Made by a program: the position numbers and the translations under genes
Notes under the pieces: model-generated
Told to the model about the DNA's origin: nothing
Database searches by the model: none
The model's input: only the letters and a program-made list of their open reading frames with translations
Origin: Gracilaria gracilis
Taxonomy: Eukaryota; Rhodophyta; Florideophyceae; Gracilariales; Gracilariaceae
Direction: 5' to 3'
Length of the DNA stretch: 64,000 bases
NCBI GenBank assembly: GCA_030374805.1
Contig: JARGSG010000052.1
Coordinates: 62,001 to 126,000 of the forward strand
Shown here: positions 46,964 through 58,035 of the stretch, one piece after another
Layout of the letters: each line of letters begins with the position of its first letter
Numbering within the stretch: position 1 is the stretch's first letter

Positions 46964-47406
46964 GAGCTCCCTAGGAAAAAACTTTTTATAAATGGCGCAC
47001 TACGTTTTGCAAAATGTAACAAATGGCGTAGAAAACTTTTGTTTTTATTGAAGAGATGGCGTATAAATTCCATGCTTTACGCCATTTCACCGCCATTTAT
47101 AGTATGATCTAGAAAAATATTTACGCCATTTTTGACACTTTTCATAAATGGCGTACAACAATGAATAAATTTTCAGCACTCGTATTCGAGGTATAAAGTT
47201 TTGTTCTAAAATTGTACGCCATTTATAGAAAGTATCAAAAATGGCGTAAATCTTTGTCTAGATCATGCTCTAAATGGCGGTGAAATGGCGTAAAGCATGG
47301 AATTTATACGCCATCTCTTCAATTAAAAACAAAAGTTTTCTACGCCATTTGTTACATTTTGCAAAACGTAGTGCGCCATTTATAAAATATTTTTTCCTAG
47401 GGGCTC
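46964..47406. repeat. Foldback element with arms of about 195 bases
   Basis: Near-perfect inverted repeat: the left arm begins GAGCTCCCTAGGAAAAAA, and the reverse complement of the right arm begins GAGCCCCTAGGAAAAAA. The arms match to about 47157 and 47213 with few mismatches, leaving a loop of about 55 bases. Inside each arm the octamer AAATGGCG recurs several times in both orientations, so smaller hairpins also form. This fits a foldback or MITE-type non-autonomous transposon. No clear target duplication was found. A transcript across it would form a long double-stranded RNA. It covers the 3' end of the adjoining recombinase frame. Confidence 0.9.
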
Positions 47407-48201
47407 ATTTAAGCTTTGATGAAGCTTATGGGGCTGGAGGTAGAGTTTAAAGTTCCTGTCGCTGGTCCACCGTCCTCTGTACTTAATCTCTTCATCCGAC
47501 AGCCTTCCAAATAACTTATCGGTCGTCGCCCCTCCAAACCGCAGCATGTGCGGAGTGACGGCGAAGGGCAACGACAAACGGCTTGCAGAACGGCGAATGA
47601 TAGCTCGAAAACGCGCTGGCGCATATGGGAATAGCTCAGCGCGCTCCAAAATCTTTCGTCGCTCCACTAATCTGTGCAGGAGCACAGCAATAAGATATGA
47701 TAGAATTGTGACGGCCTCATGGCGCTCCCGTTTACCAATGGTTATATTCATTGTCGCGTAATGGGGACGCCTTCCCAAAAATCCCAAGAAAACCACATCT
47801 GCTACCTTCAGCTGCAATAGATCCCCTAGACGCAAATACCCTTCACAGGGTAATAATAGTCCAATTCCAACGTCTATTTCTCCCTGCCGGATTAGGTCGC
47901 GCGCCATAGCGTATACAACCATCTCCGGACATACTCCATGATGCTCGGTTGGGCGACTCACTGCCTAGACGCGGATGCTTAAAGATGATAATGAGAGTTT
48001 TCCTTGTAAGTGCGGTAAATAACATTCCAGAGCGGCTTTAGCTTGCACGACTCCTGACGACTTCAAACTTTGATTAGCATTAAACAACTCCACACAATAA
48101 CGCGTGAATAACCGATCGATGTCCTTAGCATTATTGTAACGCCTATCCGACTCGCTCAAGGTTTCCAGCCATGCCATGAACTGCTGCAGGGTGTTTATCA
48201 T
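47380..48201 (-). pseudogene. DIRS tyrosine recombinase
   Basis: Integrates circular retroelement DNA by site-specific recombination. The N-terminal part (48201-47965) is a helical core-binding-like region (QQFMAWLETL, DIDRLFTRYCVELF). The catalytic part (47961-47380) has the first Arg in EGYLRLGDLLQLK, the H-x-x-R box in PHMLRFGGA, then GRWTS and the candidate nucleophile Tyr in FKLYLQ. A single in-frame TAG (47965-47967) separates the halves. The last nine or so codons and the TAA stop come from the foldback element, so the native C-terminus was lost or replaced. Confidence 0.8.
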
Positions 48202-48242
48202 ATTTTTGGGGCGTATTAGGCCTTAGCCGCTGGTGGGCTAAC

Positions 48243-48974
48243 TCAAACAGCCCTTGAGAGTTTGTATGCTGGGTTGACATCGGTAGGAACGTATAGACCG
48301 TCCATAAGCTTGTTTCCCGCAAGGAGCAAGGCCGCAACGCGTCGACAGATACGATTAAAGCTCATCATGCTGCTTCGACCCTTTAGGAGAGCATCAATGA
48401 GAGCGTGATTATCGATAAAGATAAGCACTCTCGTTCCAAAGTTGTTTTGTTGTCGTAGAAGCCACCGAAGACCAAGTAGAACGGCTTCTCTCTCAAGGAG
48501 ATGAACGGGCATTTTCTTGCGCCAGCGGTACCGAACAGCGAGTTTCCAGTCTTGGCTGGAAATCCACTTATGTTGCTCGTCTGCATGCATCAAAAGTAAA
48601 CGTAATGGGTCCTCAACTTTGTTGTAAACCCCTCCTCCACCCCATAAACTTGCATCTACGCATAAAACGTAAGTACAAAAGGGCGTAGCGATACAGGTGC
48701 GAATTAAAGGCGAGAGCGAAGTAAGGAGGTTCAATTCTTGCTTCGCTGCGATCGTTGCTTTAATTCTAACAGAAGCCGCAAGGCTCAATTCATACACGCG
48801 CTGTAACACTGAAACGAGAGGTCTGCGCAAAAGGAGAAACCATGCCCATTTTCCAAGCAAGCTGTGTAGCTCGCGCACTGCCCATCTATTTCGTTTGACG
48901 AATAGCTTCGTCTGCTAAATTAGCTGGCGTATTTTGTCAGCGTTTGGCATCAGAACACTGTTTTCATGGACTTC
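48243..48974 (-). pseudogene. DIRS RNase H domain
   Basis: Removes RNA from the RNA-DNA hybrid during reverse transcription. Visible: CVDASLWGGGG (first Asp), VHLLEREAVLLGLRWLL (Glu), VLIFIDNHALI (second Asp). In the fourth box, NPADxxSR of relatives reads NPAYKLSR, so the last Asp is replaced by Tyr. The preceding connection region is continuous with the RT after a frame change near 49010. Same element as the neighbouring RT and recombinase. Confidence 0.75.
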
Positions 48975-50168
48975 TATTCCCAATACGTCGGTGCATGCCG
49001 TCGTCTCAGGCCACGAGGGGCAACCTTTCGAGGCTGGGACGGCAGCTTACTCCGATCTGATTCCTGTATTACCGCTTCTAAGGCCCCCCTAGCCTTTTCC
49101 AAATCCGTTCCAAGAGAAAAATAATCGTCTACATATGCTCCATAACTGAAATCCGAGATATCGATTAACCCTGGTATCCAGTCCTTCGACGACATTCCAG
49201 CCTTATCGAGCAGCTTTCGATAAATCGTTTGTGCCACATAAACGGAATGAGTCCATCCCATGGGGCATTGAACGCATTACTGGATATAACTGCGACCCAG
49301 CCTGAACTATCGGAGGTAAACCTAAGTAAGGGCTCATCCACTCAGGCAATTTCATCCTGTGAAATTGATTGTCCATATCCAATTTCCCTACATAAGGTTT
49401 CTGACCAGGGGCCATCCACAATCGTGACAGATGCCCCGGGTTAGGCAAATCAATTTGTGGAGGGTCATGGAACACTCTGTTTGCATTGCGTGCGTCAACA
49501 CTTAATCTCTGTTTGTCCTTTTCACTTTTCGGTACCGAGAAAACTCCGTTCATCACCTTTGGGATCTCTTCTGTTAACCGAATAAGTCCGGCTTCTTCTA
49601 GCATCTTGACCAACTCGCCATAGTCTTCTTTTCGTACGCCACAGAAGGCGGTATCAAGCGCTTCCCAATCGCTTGGTGGGCGCAAGAGTAGTCCTTCTGT
49701 TCCGTACGTTCCTTGGATGTTTTCTGGTAGTAGGTCCAAGATATCGGCAGAGGCAGCCAGCCCGTGAGCTGGCAAAGAGACGCGCTCTGGGTTCAACCAG
49801 ACCCACGTTCGTAGGTTGTTGTACTCAAAACCGGTTCCCTGCTCCTCTACAGAAAACCCCGCATCGAAATAATTTCGGCGGAAGGATTCTGCCCCGACTT
49901 CCCATAAGTAGTTGGTCGCCAACCTTTGGATAGCGTTTCTCTCTCGACTCCAGTTTTCGCATGAGAAGACATGTCTAGCAAAGAGCCCATTGAGCCCTGT
50001 AACAAGATTGTACTCGACTTCCTCAACGACCTTCCGTTTCCGGTACCGCTGACTCCGCCGCTTGCTTGTACTCCCTTGCTGCTCTCCTCCACAAGAAGGG
50101 ACCCACGGTAGGGGAAACATATCCCGCTTATCTGGTGCACTTAAGTTCATATTTGTTGTTGTTGTCAA
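48975..50168 (-). pseudogene. DIRS reverse transcriptase, frameshifted
   Basis: From ATG 50168: N-terminal region, then GVFSVPKSEKDKQRLSVDAR (fingers), KLDMDNQFHRMKLP (palm motif A) and, in the next frame, GWTHSVYVAQ and YGAYVDDYFSLG (motif C, catalytic DD). The frame change sits in a run of C at about 49261, which has one base more than a continuous frame would need. This is either a mutation or a homopolymer sequencing slip. RT start and gag end are only 19 bases apart, as in compact DIRS-like elements. Confidence 0.85.
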
Positions 50169-50186
50169 TATTTTTTATAAACCTCT

Positions 50187-51087
50187 CTAAGACGTCTCCC
50201 TGCCTTTAAGCAGGGCAGACTTATCCTTCTTGGCCGGGGCCGATACTTCCTTTCGTAGCCTAGCCGAATTGTGGAGCTTCCGCCTCAGGGATTCACTCAC
50301 CAGTTCGTCATGCTCCTCCTCTAGCTCTCGAGCTGCAGCCCAACTTCCATTTTTATCTGCCATAACAACGGCAGCGAGGCGTCGAATAGAAAGTTCAATT
50401 GCAGGTTCGTTCTTGGCACGGATAATACCTTGAGAACTGATAATGCAATCAATGATCTTAGCCAACGTACACGCTTCACGTTTATTACGTAGACTGCCTA
50501 GATGTCGAGCTTCAGTCCAAGCTGAAATAGTCGGATAATTAGTCAAGGCTTTTCGCAACATGTTCTCTCCTTCAAGAGAGTCCACAAGGACAGTTTGCTC
50601 CGGGAAGGGACCCACGCGCGAATTTCTTAAAGAATCGAGCGTTCGATCTTTTAGTCCTTCGCAAAGAAGTAGAAGAACTGCCGCCAAGATCGTCATCATC
50701 AGAGTCTGAGGAATCATTCTCGGTTTCGTCGCCATTATCGCCAACTATTCCAGTCCTGACTCGACCCAGGGTTTCCAATAAATCTTTCTTTTTGGTGCTA
50801 CGATCCTTCTTCTCTAACTTCTGAAGTTCACTTTGGAGCTGCTCAGGTTTTGCGTTCAGAACGGTCATATCATTTTGACGGGATTTTTCCATTTTCCTTA
50901 GCATTGCCATGATGTGACTAGCGCCACTGCCTTCACCGGTTTTGGCTTCAGGCTGAACGCCCTCCACCTCATCCCCGCTACTATCTTCATCCTCCGTGTC
51001 TTCATCGGTTTCGCTATCAACATCCTTTTCGCTACCCTCTCCTTCTACCCCACCTTCTAACGGATAAGTCCCGTCTTGTAACTGCAT
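50187..51087 (-). pseudogene. Gag-like ORF of the DIRS-like element
   Basis: The first frame (51087-50572) is very acidic (DSETDEDTEDEDSSGDE) with a coiled-coil segment (PEQLQSELQKLEKKDR). The second frame (50744-50187) carries a helical region (ENMLRKALTNYPTISAWTEAR, then KREACTLAKIIDCIISSQG) and a basic tail. The two join near 50620 by a one-base frame change, either programmed frameshifting or mutation. The open frame extends about 20 codons upstream of 51087, so the start is not certain. Assigned by position before RT, not by homology. Confidence 0.6.
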
Positions 51088-51149
51088 CAGGATATCATCG
51101 GTTTTTTCCCTCTTTCGGTATTCCGGCGATCTCCTTCCTGAGCGCGTTT

Positions 51150-52955
51150 AGCAGAGCTTTTTTGCTACCTTCGCGCTCCCCAAGATATCCGGACGTATTC
51201 TGTCCGAATTTTGCCCTGAAAATTTCCAGAGCGTCTTCTCCCCTCTTTTCACACACAGACTTTAAAGGGGAGCATAAGGTCTGGTTTTTCTTGTTGTTAT
51301 TATTGGCAGGTTACTTTCCTCAGTGAATGGCTAACCCAGATCACCCCGAGGGCTACTTTAACCCATAGCATAGGCTTGCGCGTTTAGGAGGGGCTGCCTC
51401 CGACTGTGCGCTGCTCTAAATAGAACCAGTCGTCACCTGACTCCCTTTCGAGAGGAATTAAGTCAGGCCTCGTACCTGCCAGCCTTCTAATCGCCCGTAA
51501 TAAATTACGTCTGACCAGTTGTACTGGACAGGCCTTGCACCACACCTGCCATTTCCACACACCGACTTACCACCTGAAGTCGGCACGGCTTCAAAACTCC
51601 ACGATCCCTTCAAACCCGCTTCGCCTGACGTACACCGAAAGATTTGATTAAAGACACGCCAAGGGCCACATCTTACGATGATTAGAAGGTCCGCCGTAAC
51701 GCATCAGACCAAGACTAGACAGCAGAACCTCCCTTGAAACAAGTTTGGCTCTGACACCCAATTAAGGAAAGTCTAACATACGGTTTCCCGCTCTACTGCA
51801 CTAGTCCTATAGCCTGAATACTGCCCAACTTGTGAGCACCGTCAACAATTCGGAGCTTTATATCCCTCTGCATTTCGTCGAATCTTCACTTTAAAGGCTT
51901 TGCCACTTGTAACGAATAATCACGCAATAGGTAAGACTAGCCAATCTCCACAGATTTCCCAACCATTCGCACTTAATATCCCGAGTTCGGAAAAATCCTA
52001 TTATCGGGCTTTGCGAGAACTAGCGTTTATTGCACCGCTCAGATCCACCCAAACTGCAAGGCAATTGAGGACAAGTCAAGCAGGGCTTCACGTTCTCACA
52101 TCGCGGCCCATCGAAGGTCTCCCACACGGCAGCCCCTTTCATAATGAATAAGCTTACATCGTACGTGTCTCACTTGAATATTATTGGACCCAGAACAGTT
52201 TCGTGCTCCACCTACTCTTTTAGCCAGCTTCCGCTGCCCAGTCGACACCACGCGGAGGTCGGGTTCGGATTTAGTGGACCAAAGAGAATGCGTCATAGTT
52301 ACTCCACTCGGAAATACAATTACTTACGCATTCACTCAGTAATTTTAACATTATGGGCGTCGATTCCAGGCAGCTGACAAAGAACATTCGCCACTAGTTC
52401 ACCCTGCTGACCGCACTGGTTGTAAACTTGGCATATTCGCCGCGCTCGCCGTTTTCTGGGAACAGCGGGCACTACCCTTCGTGAAGAGTTCTTTGTCGGA
52501 AGTTTGATGCATCTCGAGCACTGGCGACTTAGATGAGCCTAGTACTATGGTGCTGATCAATGGTGTGAAAGACCAAAAAGCAACACTTACCATCGAGGGT
52601 GCGGTGTGATAGCTGCAGGTAATTATGGCAATGGCGCAACGAGAGAGCAACCACAGGTGCCAGCTGCCCAGAATGCGAGTATATAAATGACGCACAGTGC
52701 GATTGGCAGTACCTGTTCCACACTGTGGAAAAGGAAACACGGCAACTGCAGGCCCGAAACAACATGATAGACGGACTTTTATTATCAACTACTGTCCAAT
52801 TCGTCCTCTTCTTGCTGAAGTTCTCACAACGAAGAGGTGCATACGTTGGCTTTCCTACCAAGTCAAGCCCACAACATAGTCAAAAACTAATTGCAGTATG
52901 ACACGTACGACGTCCCTGCATGACATCGATCGTATCATAGTAGTGAAATTCCCAC
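51150..52955. other. Upstream flank of the DIRS-like element
   Basis: No gene recognised. Near 51436-51467 CCTGACT...AGTCAGG can form a hairpin, and near 51519 CCAGTTGTACTGG forms a second. These may be part of the retroelement leader. Frames on both strands are up to about 130 codons without motifs (52399-52861). Confidence 0.4.
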
Positions 52956-53720
52956 TCAGACCAAGTGCCCATCTGAGTCGGCTTCATTGGAGATGGACGC
53001 CATGCTTGCGTCTTTTGAAACTCTCAAGACTACAGAGTTGGCTGGTACAGTTTGAATCGGAGCCAATAGATGTGTATACGTCTTCAGAGCCTTGGTATCA
53101 ACGTCGATATCATAAACGTACTGCACATTTTCAGCAGCTTGTGAAACCGTGAAATTACCGACTTCATTTAAGCCGGGCGGGTTTGAAGTTGAAGAAACAT
53201 CATCTGATGACATGTCGTTCCTCCCTGACCCCAAAGAACTCTTGGATTGCTCCATACATGTATTATTCGATGATGATCGAACTGAACAGCTCCAAGAATC
53301 ATCCGACGTGTGACAATCACTGCTAGAGTTGCTAGAACTCGTAATGATGCTGTTTCTCGCTCTACGCGCATACCTCGCTCTACGATTTGACAAACGTCTC
53401 TTCCGCGCATCGTCTGATTCTCTCTGCTTCGCCAATCCATATATCTTTCGGCCTAATTCGTTCTCATGTTTCTTGTTACTTTCATTCTTTCGCTATCGTG
53501 CTTTTTGGACGGTAGCATTAATCTTCTGGTTCTCCACTTTTGCGATGTTATCCGGACCGTCGGCCAACAAATGCACAATTTCTGGATCACAGACGGTCAA
53601 GTTCCACCTTGTTTCAGATTGTTTCACGACGAGTACTGACGCATTTTTGGGCAGCAAAACGGTCTCCACCGGGAAAGAAACACTCTCCGGGAGAGTAATC
53701 TGTACAAAGGATTCGGTCAT
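52956..53720 (-). CDS. Unrecognised basic/Ser-rich protein with one in-frame TAG
   Basis: From ATG 53720, 75 codons (ITLPESVSFPVETVLLPKNA..., EIVHLLADGPDNIAKVENQK), a TAG at 53493-53495, then the same frame continues for 178 codons. After the stop comes a strongly basic stretch (RKNESNKKHENELGRK, KRRLSNRRARYARRARN) like a nuclear DNA-binding region, then a Ser/Asp-rich stretch and a mixed C-terminus. It is not bZIP by spacing and no known domain is recognised. It lies just left of transposon copy B on the same strand as its transposase and could belong to it. Copy A has no counterpart because it ends earlier. Confidence 0.4.
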
Positions 53721-53799
53721 GGAGGTAATATGTGCACCTTTCGACAGTGCAAGGAGTGAAAAAGGAAATGAGTAAAATGTGACGTATCAGTAGAGTCCC

Positions 53800-54693
53800 G
53801 AGCACCAGGCACCCGCGCTTTGGGCCCTGCCACCAATTTTGTGGCAGGAACGAAATCTCTTACACCTATTCATAGATTTGGACGTGTGTCGAACCCTGTT
53901 TGGTCGTGTATCGGACCATGTCAGCCGAAACATAAGAAATTGTATGATCTCCGCACTCGATATTTTAGCCGCATTCCTGATGTTGGCACCATCTCACATC
54001 GTCTCTTCTCCTCCATCCAGGAGACGATTGAGACACCATACTACCTCTGTAATTATGCAGAACTGCCCGTCGCCCGTCTTTGCAACGTTGAAGTGAGAAG
54101 GCTCCGCGACAAGCGGCTTCTATTTTGATCATTCTCAGCAATTCCTGCCACCGTGCCACGCCGTGGCAAATGCATTCATTCATCCATATCTTTCATGCTT
54201 GTCTAGGCAAGCGACCTGCCGTTTTCCACCGCCGGAGTTTGAGTGAACAAGGTATTCTAGACCCTTGGCGTCTCCATCAATTATCCTCTTTCTAACCCAA
54301 TCAGCATCACTCTGAAACATGCATGTCCGTTCGCAGATGGTGTGCGTTTGAGCTCGTTCCCCCCCGGTTTGTGCTTGCATTTACGAAGATTCATATCGAA
54401 ATACAGACGCAATGCAAAGCGGTGGATTCTGTCTCACAGAGATGCAGGAGGCCAGAAGCAACGTGTACAGAGGCAAAATGGGGAAAGATATGAAGCCGTT
54501 TTCGTTATCAATGGCAGATAAACTGTCAAACTCGGTGTACAACTCCTTGCAGAATGGCACTTTTGACGTTTTGGTCTCTGCATCGCTGAGGGTCGAGGTA
54601 ATACCTCCTGGTTTCCAGATCCAGAAAACCTACAACTCGCTGAACGCAGCTGCCATGCTCGGTCGTCTTCTGCTCCGTTCTCTTCGTATCAGT
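53800..54693. other. Spacer with unassigned short ORFs
   Basis: A plus-strand ORF at 54412-54702 (96 codons, QIQKTYNSLNAAAMLGRLL near the end) and shorter ones on both strands. It overlaps the minus-strand transposase end. No family recognised. Confidence 0.3.
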
Positions 54694-57346
54694 CTACACT
54701 AAGTCAAGGCACTGGTTTTCAACAAGATTGAGCTGCCACTTCAAGTCCAAAAATACTCTGCATATCTCCATGCTTCCTACCTTTAGAACAAACTCATAAA
54801 TCCTTTCAACGTCTCCATAGTACAAATGCCACATATCGTCATGGCATTGAGCGCTACTGGAGTCAGCGAAACACTTCAAGAAGGAGTCATTATTTTGTGC
54901 GAAATGAGCTGCGATGCAATATTTTTGCCTTGTTTCAAGGGGTGATCTGCTGGCTCGGCCGTTATAGGAGTTGATGCTCTCAACTTTGAATGATTCATGT
55001 TCCTTGTTGATGTGAGCCGTTTTGAACTCGTTTGAGGAAACGACGAGAACCGTATCCGACTGTGCTGGAAAATTGTTCTCAACAAACTGACGAACTGAAC
55101 GTTGCTGTTCATTGTTGAGTTTCGGGTATTTTGTCCCAGGTCACTGGCATATGGCACCTGTTTGATACTGCTGGCTTCTATTGGACAGACTGAAAGCAAC
55201 CTCTTTTCACATTGAACTACTCAAGGTATCCCTGATTTCGCCAATGAAGGTCTTCCTTCGTTGGCAAGCTTCAATGAAAGCAACCTAAAGTTCTTGTGGA
55301 AAAGGTGAGAGGCAATCTTAGAGGTTTGTTGCACCCGCTTTCCTGTTTCACCGAGAAGTCTCTCTACAAGGAATTGAGAGGTGATTGGAAGGGGCTCGCA
55401 TTGCTTAAGAAGTTCCGGAAGGTGCATTATTGCGAGCGTAGTCGGTGTGATACAATATGAAGAGTAGCGATCTATGCAAAACAATTTCACAAACCGCGCA
55501 TAACATTCCTCAACTGCCTTCGTCATACACCGCACGCTAGCTTCATCACAGTTGTAGGTGAAGCTCAGGTTCACCATCTTCCTCGTTTGGCTCCACAAAT
55601 GCAATACATCTTTTTTCACTTTGAATGGATGGAAAGTAGGAAGTAGATAGAGTTCCGCATGCCGCTTCATATCTTCAGCTTTGAATTTGGACAAGGTCTC
55701 TAATAAGAGAAGTGCCCTACCCCAGGAGCTCGGAATACCATGTGCGCCATCATCTAAAGCTCTCTTAATCCTTTGGAGAATGGTCTCCGGTATGCAATAG
55801 CTTGGAAGGTGGGACATACGTTCATGCAGTGGATGGCTCCCTGTCGCTAATTTGAGAACGTGTTTGGCCGATCCCAGCAATACGTGGTGCATCACATCGT
55901 TAGGAAATGAGAACACAGGGTCCATTGACAGAAGAGACAAACATGAACTTCATTTGATACCATGCTCCATTCTTATTTGCCGCCGGGTTTCCTGACCGGT
56001 TTTTTTAGAACCTAGAGATTTCCAGGACGATCGAACGTTGGCTGCTTTTCTTCTTGGTGTGCACTCAATTTCGGTGATGATTCCATCCTTGTAAGCACTT
56101 TTCTCACGCAGAGATCAGAGCAACAATGAACTTTAATTCGGCAGGGCGCATGAGCACTTACAATCTTTGACGAAAACCTTCTCTTTCATACAAAAGCGAC
56201 AAAAAGTTCTGCCCATGTGACCGACATATCCCAGTACCGTGGTTGCGGCGAGCCAATCGGCGGTGAAGAACAACACGTAAGCATAAAGTTTTCTGATCCT
56301 GCAGTCGTAGCAAAGTGTTGAGATTCCTTGCTCCATTTGTCTCAGATCAGCTATGATTTCGCTCAGGAACGTGTCAAAGTACTCTGAATCGTACGTTGAA
56401 GGAATTATTGCATGTATGAGGCAGTTGGATGCATGAATTCTCTCTCGAGGTGTATAGTTGATATCGGAGTTCCTCTCCTGTTTTTGGTACACTCAAAGCC
56501 ATCTGAAGACAAGGAAAGGAATATGCACAGCTCGCTTGATCCAGGACTCCAATTCTGGAGGCGTTCCGAGTGGTGCCTAAAAAACACTTCCTCATGATAG
56601 TAATCATGTTCTTTGACTTCAGATCTGTCATGATCTAATGACTCCTTGGCTCTCATGCAACCCTTCATCATTGCTTCAAAAGATTCGCGAGCACGGCAGA
56701 ATGCCTTTAGAGCCGAAGACGGCTTCATGAACCAGAATTTTTGGGTGCTTCTAGCAGTGAAATGAGTGCAGATGGAGCATTTTCCTGCGGACAGAAGCCT
56801 TCCGGCAAAGACTACGTGTCCTGCAATGCACATCCCAACATGTGACTTCTCTACTTGGGAGACTCGAATTGCGTGCGCTATGAGTGATCTGTACGAGTAA
56901 GGTGAGCTAATCGGGGAAACTTTCAACAGCCGTTCTGTTGCTCGTTGAGAAACGTTGGAAGTTTCAGCATTGTAAAAGAAAGCAGAAAGCCTTTCGTACT
57001 CTCTCTGCTTCGCAGACTTCAATTTATCAGAAGTATTTAGATTAAAGGACTCGATGTTTCCCGCACTATCTGCATATGACGAGAGGGTCCCATCAATGAT
57101 TGAGTTGCGTTCTTCAACTTCGAATTATTCGTGCCTCTCCGCTCCCATTATGTTATCATCAACTTGTCTCTCTCGTGCAGATGACACCCCACTTCTATCG
57201 GAGAACCCTTTGCGCGGAAAGGCACATTTCGGGCTCTCATCTTCGAGCACGTTATGCGTTGCCATTGTTTCTTCATCAATGTTTACAAGTATCCTGAAGT
57301 TCCAAGGGTTGGTTCTGGTTTTCGTTTCTCTCGAACGCAAATCCAT
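54694..57346 (-). pseudogene. Tnp2/Transposase_21-like transposase (CACTA superfamily), broken
   Basis: Cut-and-paste transposase of the CACTA/EnSpm type by motif order. N-terminal 57346-57128, then TAA at 57125-57127, then the same frame to 56405 with Cys/His residues (HVGMCIAGH, GKCSICTH) and SLSSDGFECTKNRR. After a frame change, 56492-56133 has YVLFFTADWLAAT and GHMGRTFCRFCMKE (CxxC). After more stops, 55940-55221 has VFSFPNDVMHHVLLGSAKH, matching the D-x-MH box of the family, and IPSSWGRALLLL. The tail at 55199-54694 continues in shifted frames. At least five breaks; some could be introns, but stops inside conserved motifs (TGA just after HGIK) point to decay. Confidence 0.7.
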
Positions 57347-57419
57347 CCCCTGAACGCGTTGAATCTTGGAGATTGGGATTCTCTACTTGTGATGTAACGT
57401 ACAATTGCTGGCCTCTGTC

Positions 57420-58035
57420 ATTTGAAGGTTCAAAATATGTTTCTCCACTACCTTTGTCGCCTTCACCAACTTCCCCCGGGTCCTGAAGATATTTTCTTCC
57501 CTACATGGATATCTCCCATCGATATCGCTTTCGTGCTCTTCCCATTTGGTTCAGACGACGGCAATATACTTGGTGCCGTGTACCAGATCTATTTCCTAAG
57601 GCTGTAGCGTGACATACAATTAAGTTTCTCAGTCTGAAGGGTGTATCTAACTTTGTACTGGAAATCGTAACTCGTTAATTATGAAAACTTTCGAGTATGA
57701 ACAAGTTTTTCGCTTCATCTTCAGCTTTTTTCTTCGGGTGCTCATGAACGTACTCGTATTTATCCCACCCCACGCCACTCGAGCGACCTGCTCCTCAGCT
57801 TGGGGGTCTTCATCTGTCTTCAAAGCTTCGTTGACATATCTTCTCTTGACCCAGACATCCCCTGAGCGAGTCGTGTATACCATACAGCGTCAGGCAATAG
57901 CCACAACAGAGAGTGTGCTCTTGAACAGCACTAAAGTAAGTTTCACATGCATACCTCATTGTTCTCTTTCACGCACCGAAGCATCTAGGAGCGAGCCTAG
58001 TTTATGACCATCTTGATTTCCGTACTAACCAATGT
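57420..58035. other. Divergent intergenic region of copy B
   Basis: Lies between the starts of the two divergent transposon genes, so any promoter of both would be here. No recognised motif. Plus-strand frames (57681-58007) may be upstream coding of the accessory gene or chance. Confidence 0.35.

Larger units (their letters stand above)
47380..51087 (-). mobile_element. DIRS-like tyrosine-recombinase retrotransposon, degraded
   Basis: The order on the minus strand is gag-like, reverse transcriptase, RNase H, tyrosine recombinase, the DIRS order. There is no integrase or aspartic protease. Each reading frame has at least one break (gag near 50620, RT at about 49261, RT/RNase H near 49010, recombinase TAG at 47965-47967), so this copy is inactive. 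Terminal repeats and an internal complementary region could not be identified by eye. The foldback at 46964-47406 lies exactly at the 3' limit of the coding part. The 1.3 kb upstream of gag contains small hairpins but no recognised LTR. Confidence 0.85.

Noticed and set aside
46964..47406. CRISPR-like regular short repeats (AAATGGCG octamers)
   Set aside because: The octamers alternate in orientation and belong to one large palindrome; no equal-length unique spacers, and the genome is eukaryotic.
51420..51560. tRNA gene
   Set aside because: Two short hairpins are present, but spacing does not give a cloverleaf and no A/B box pair was recognised.
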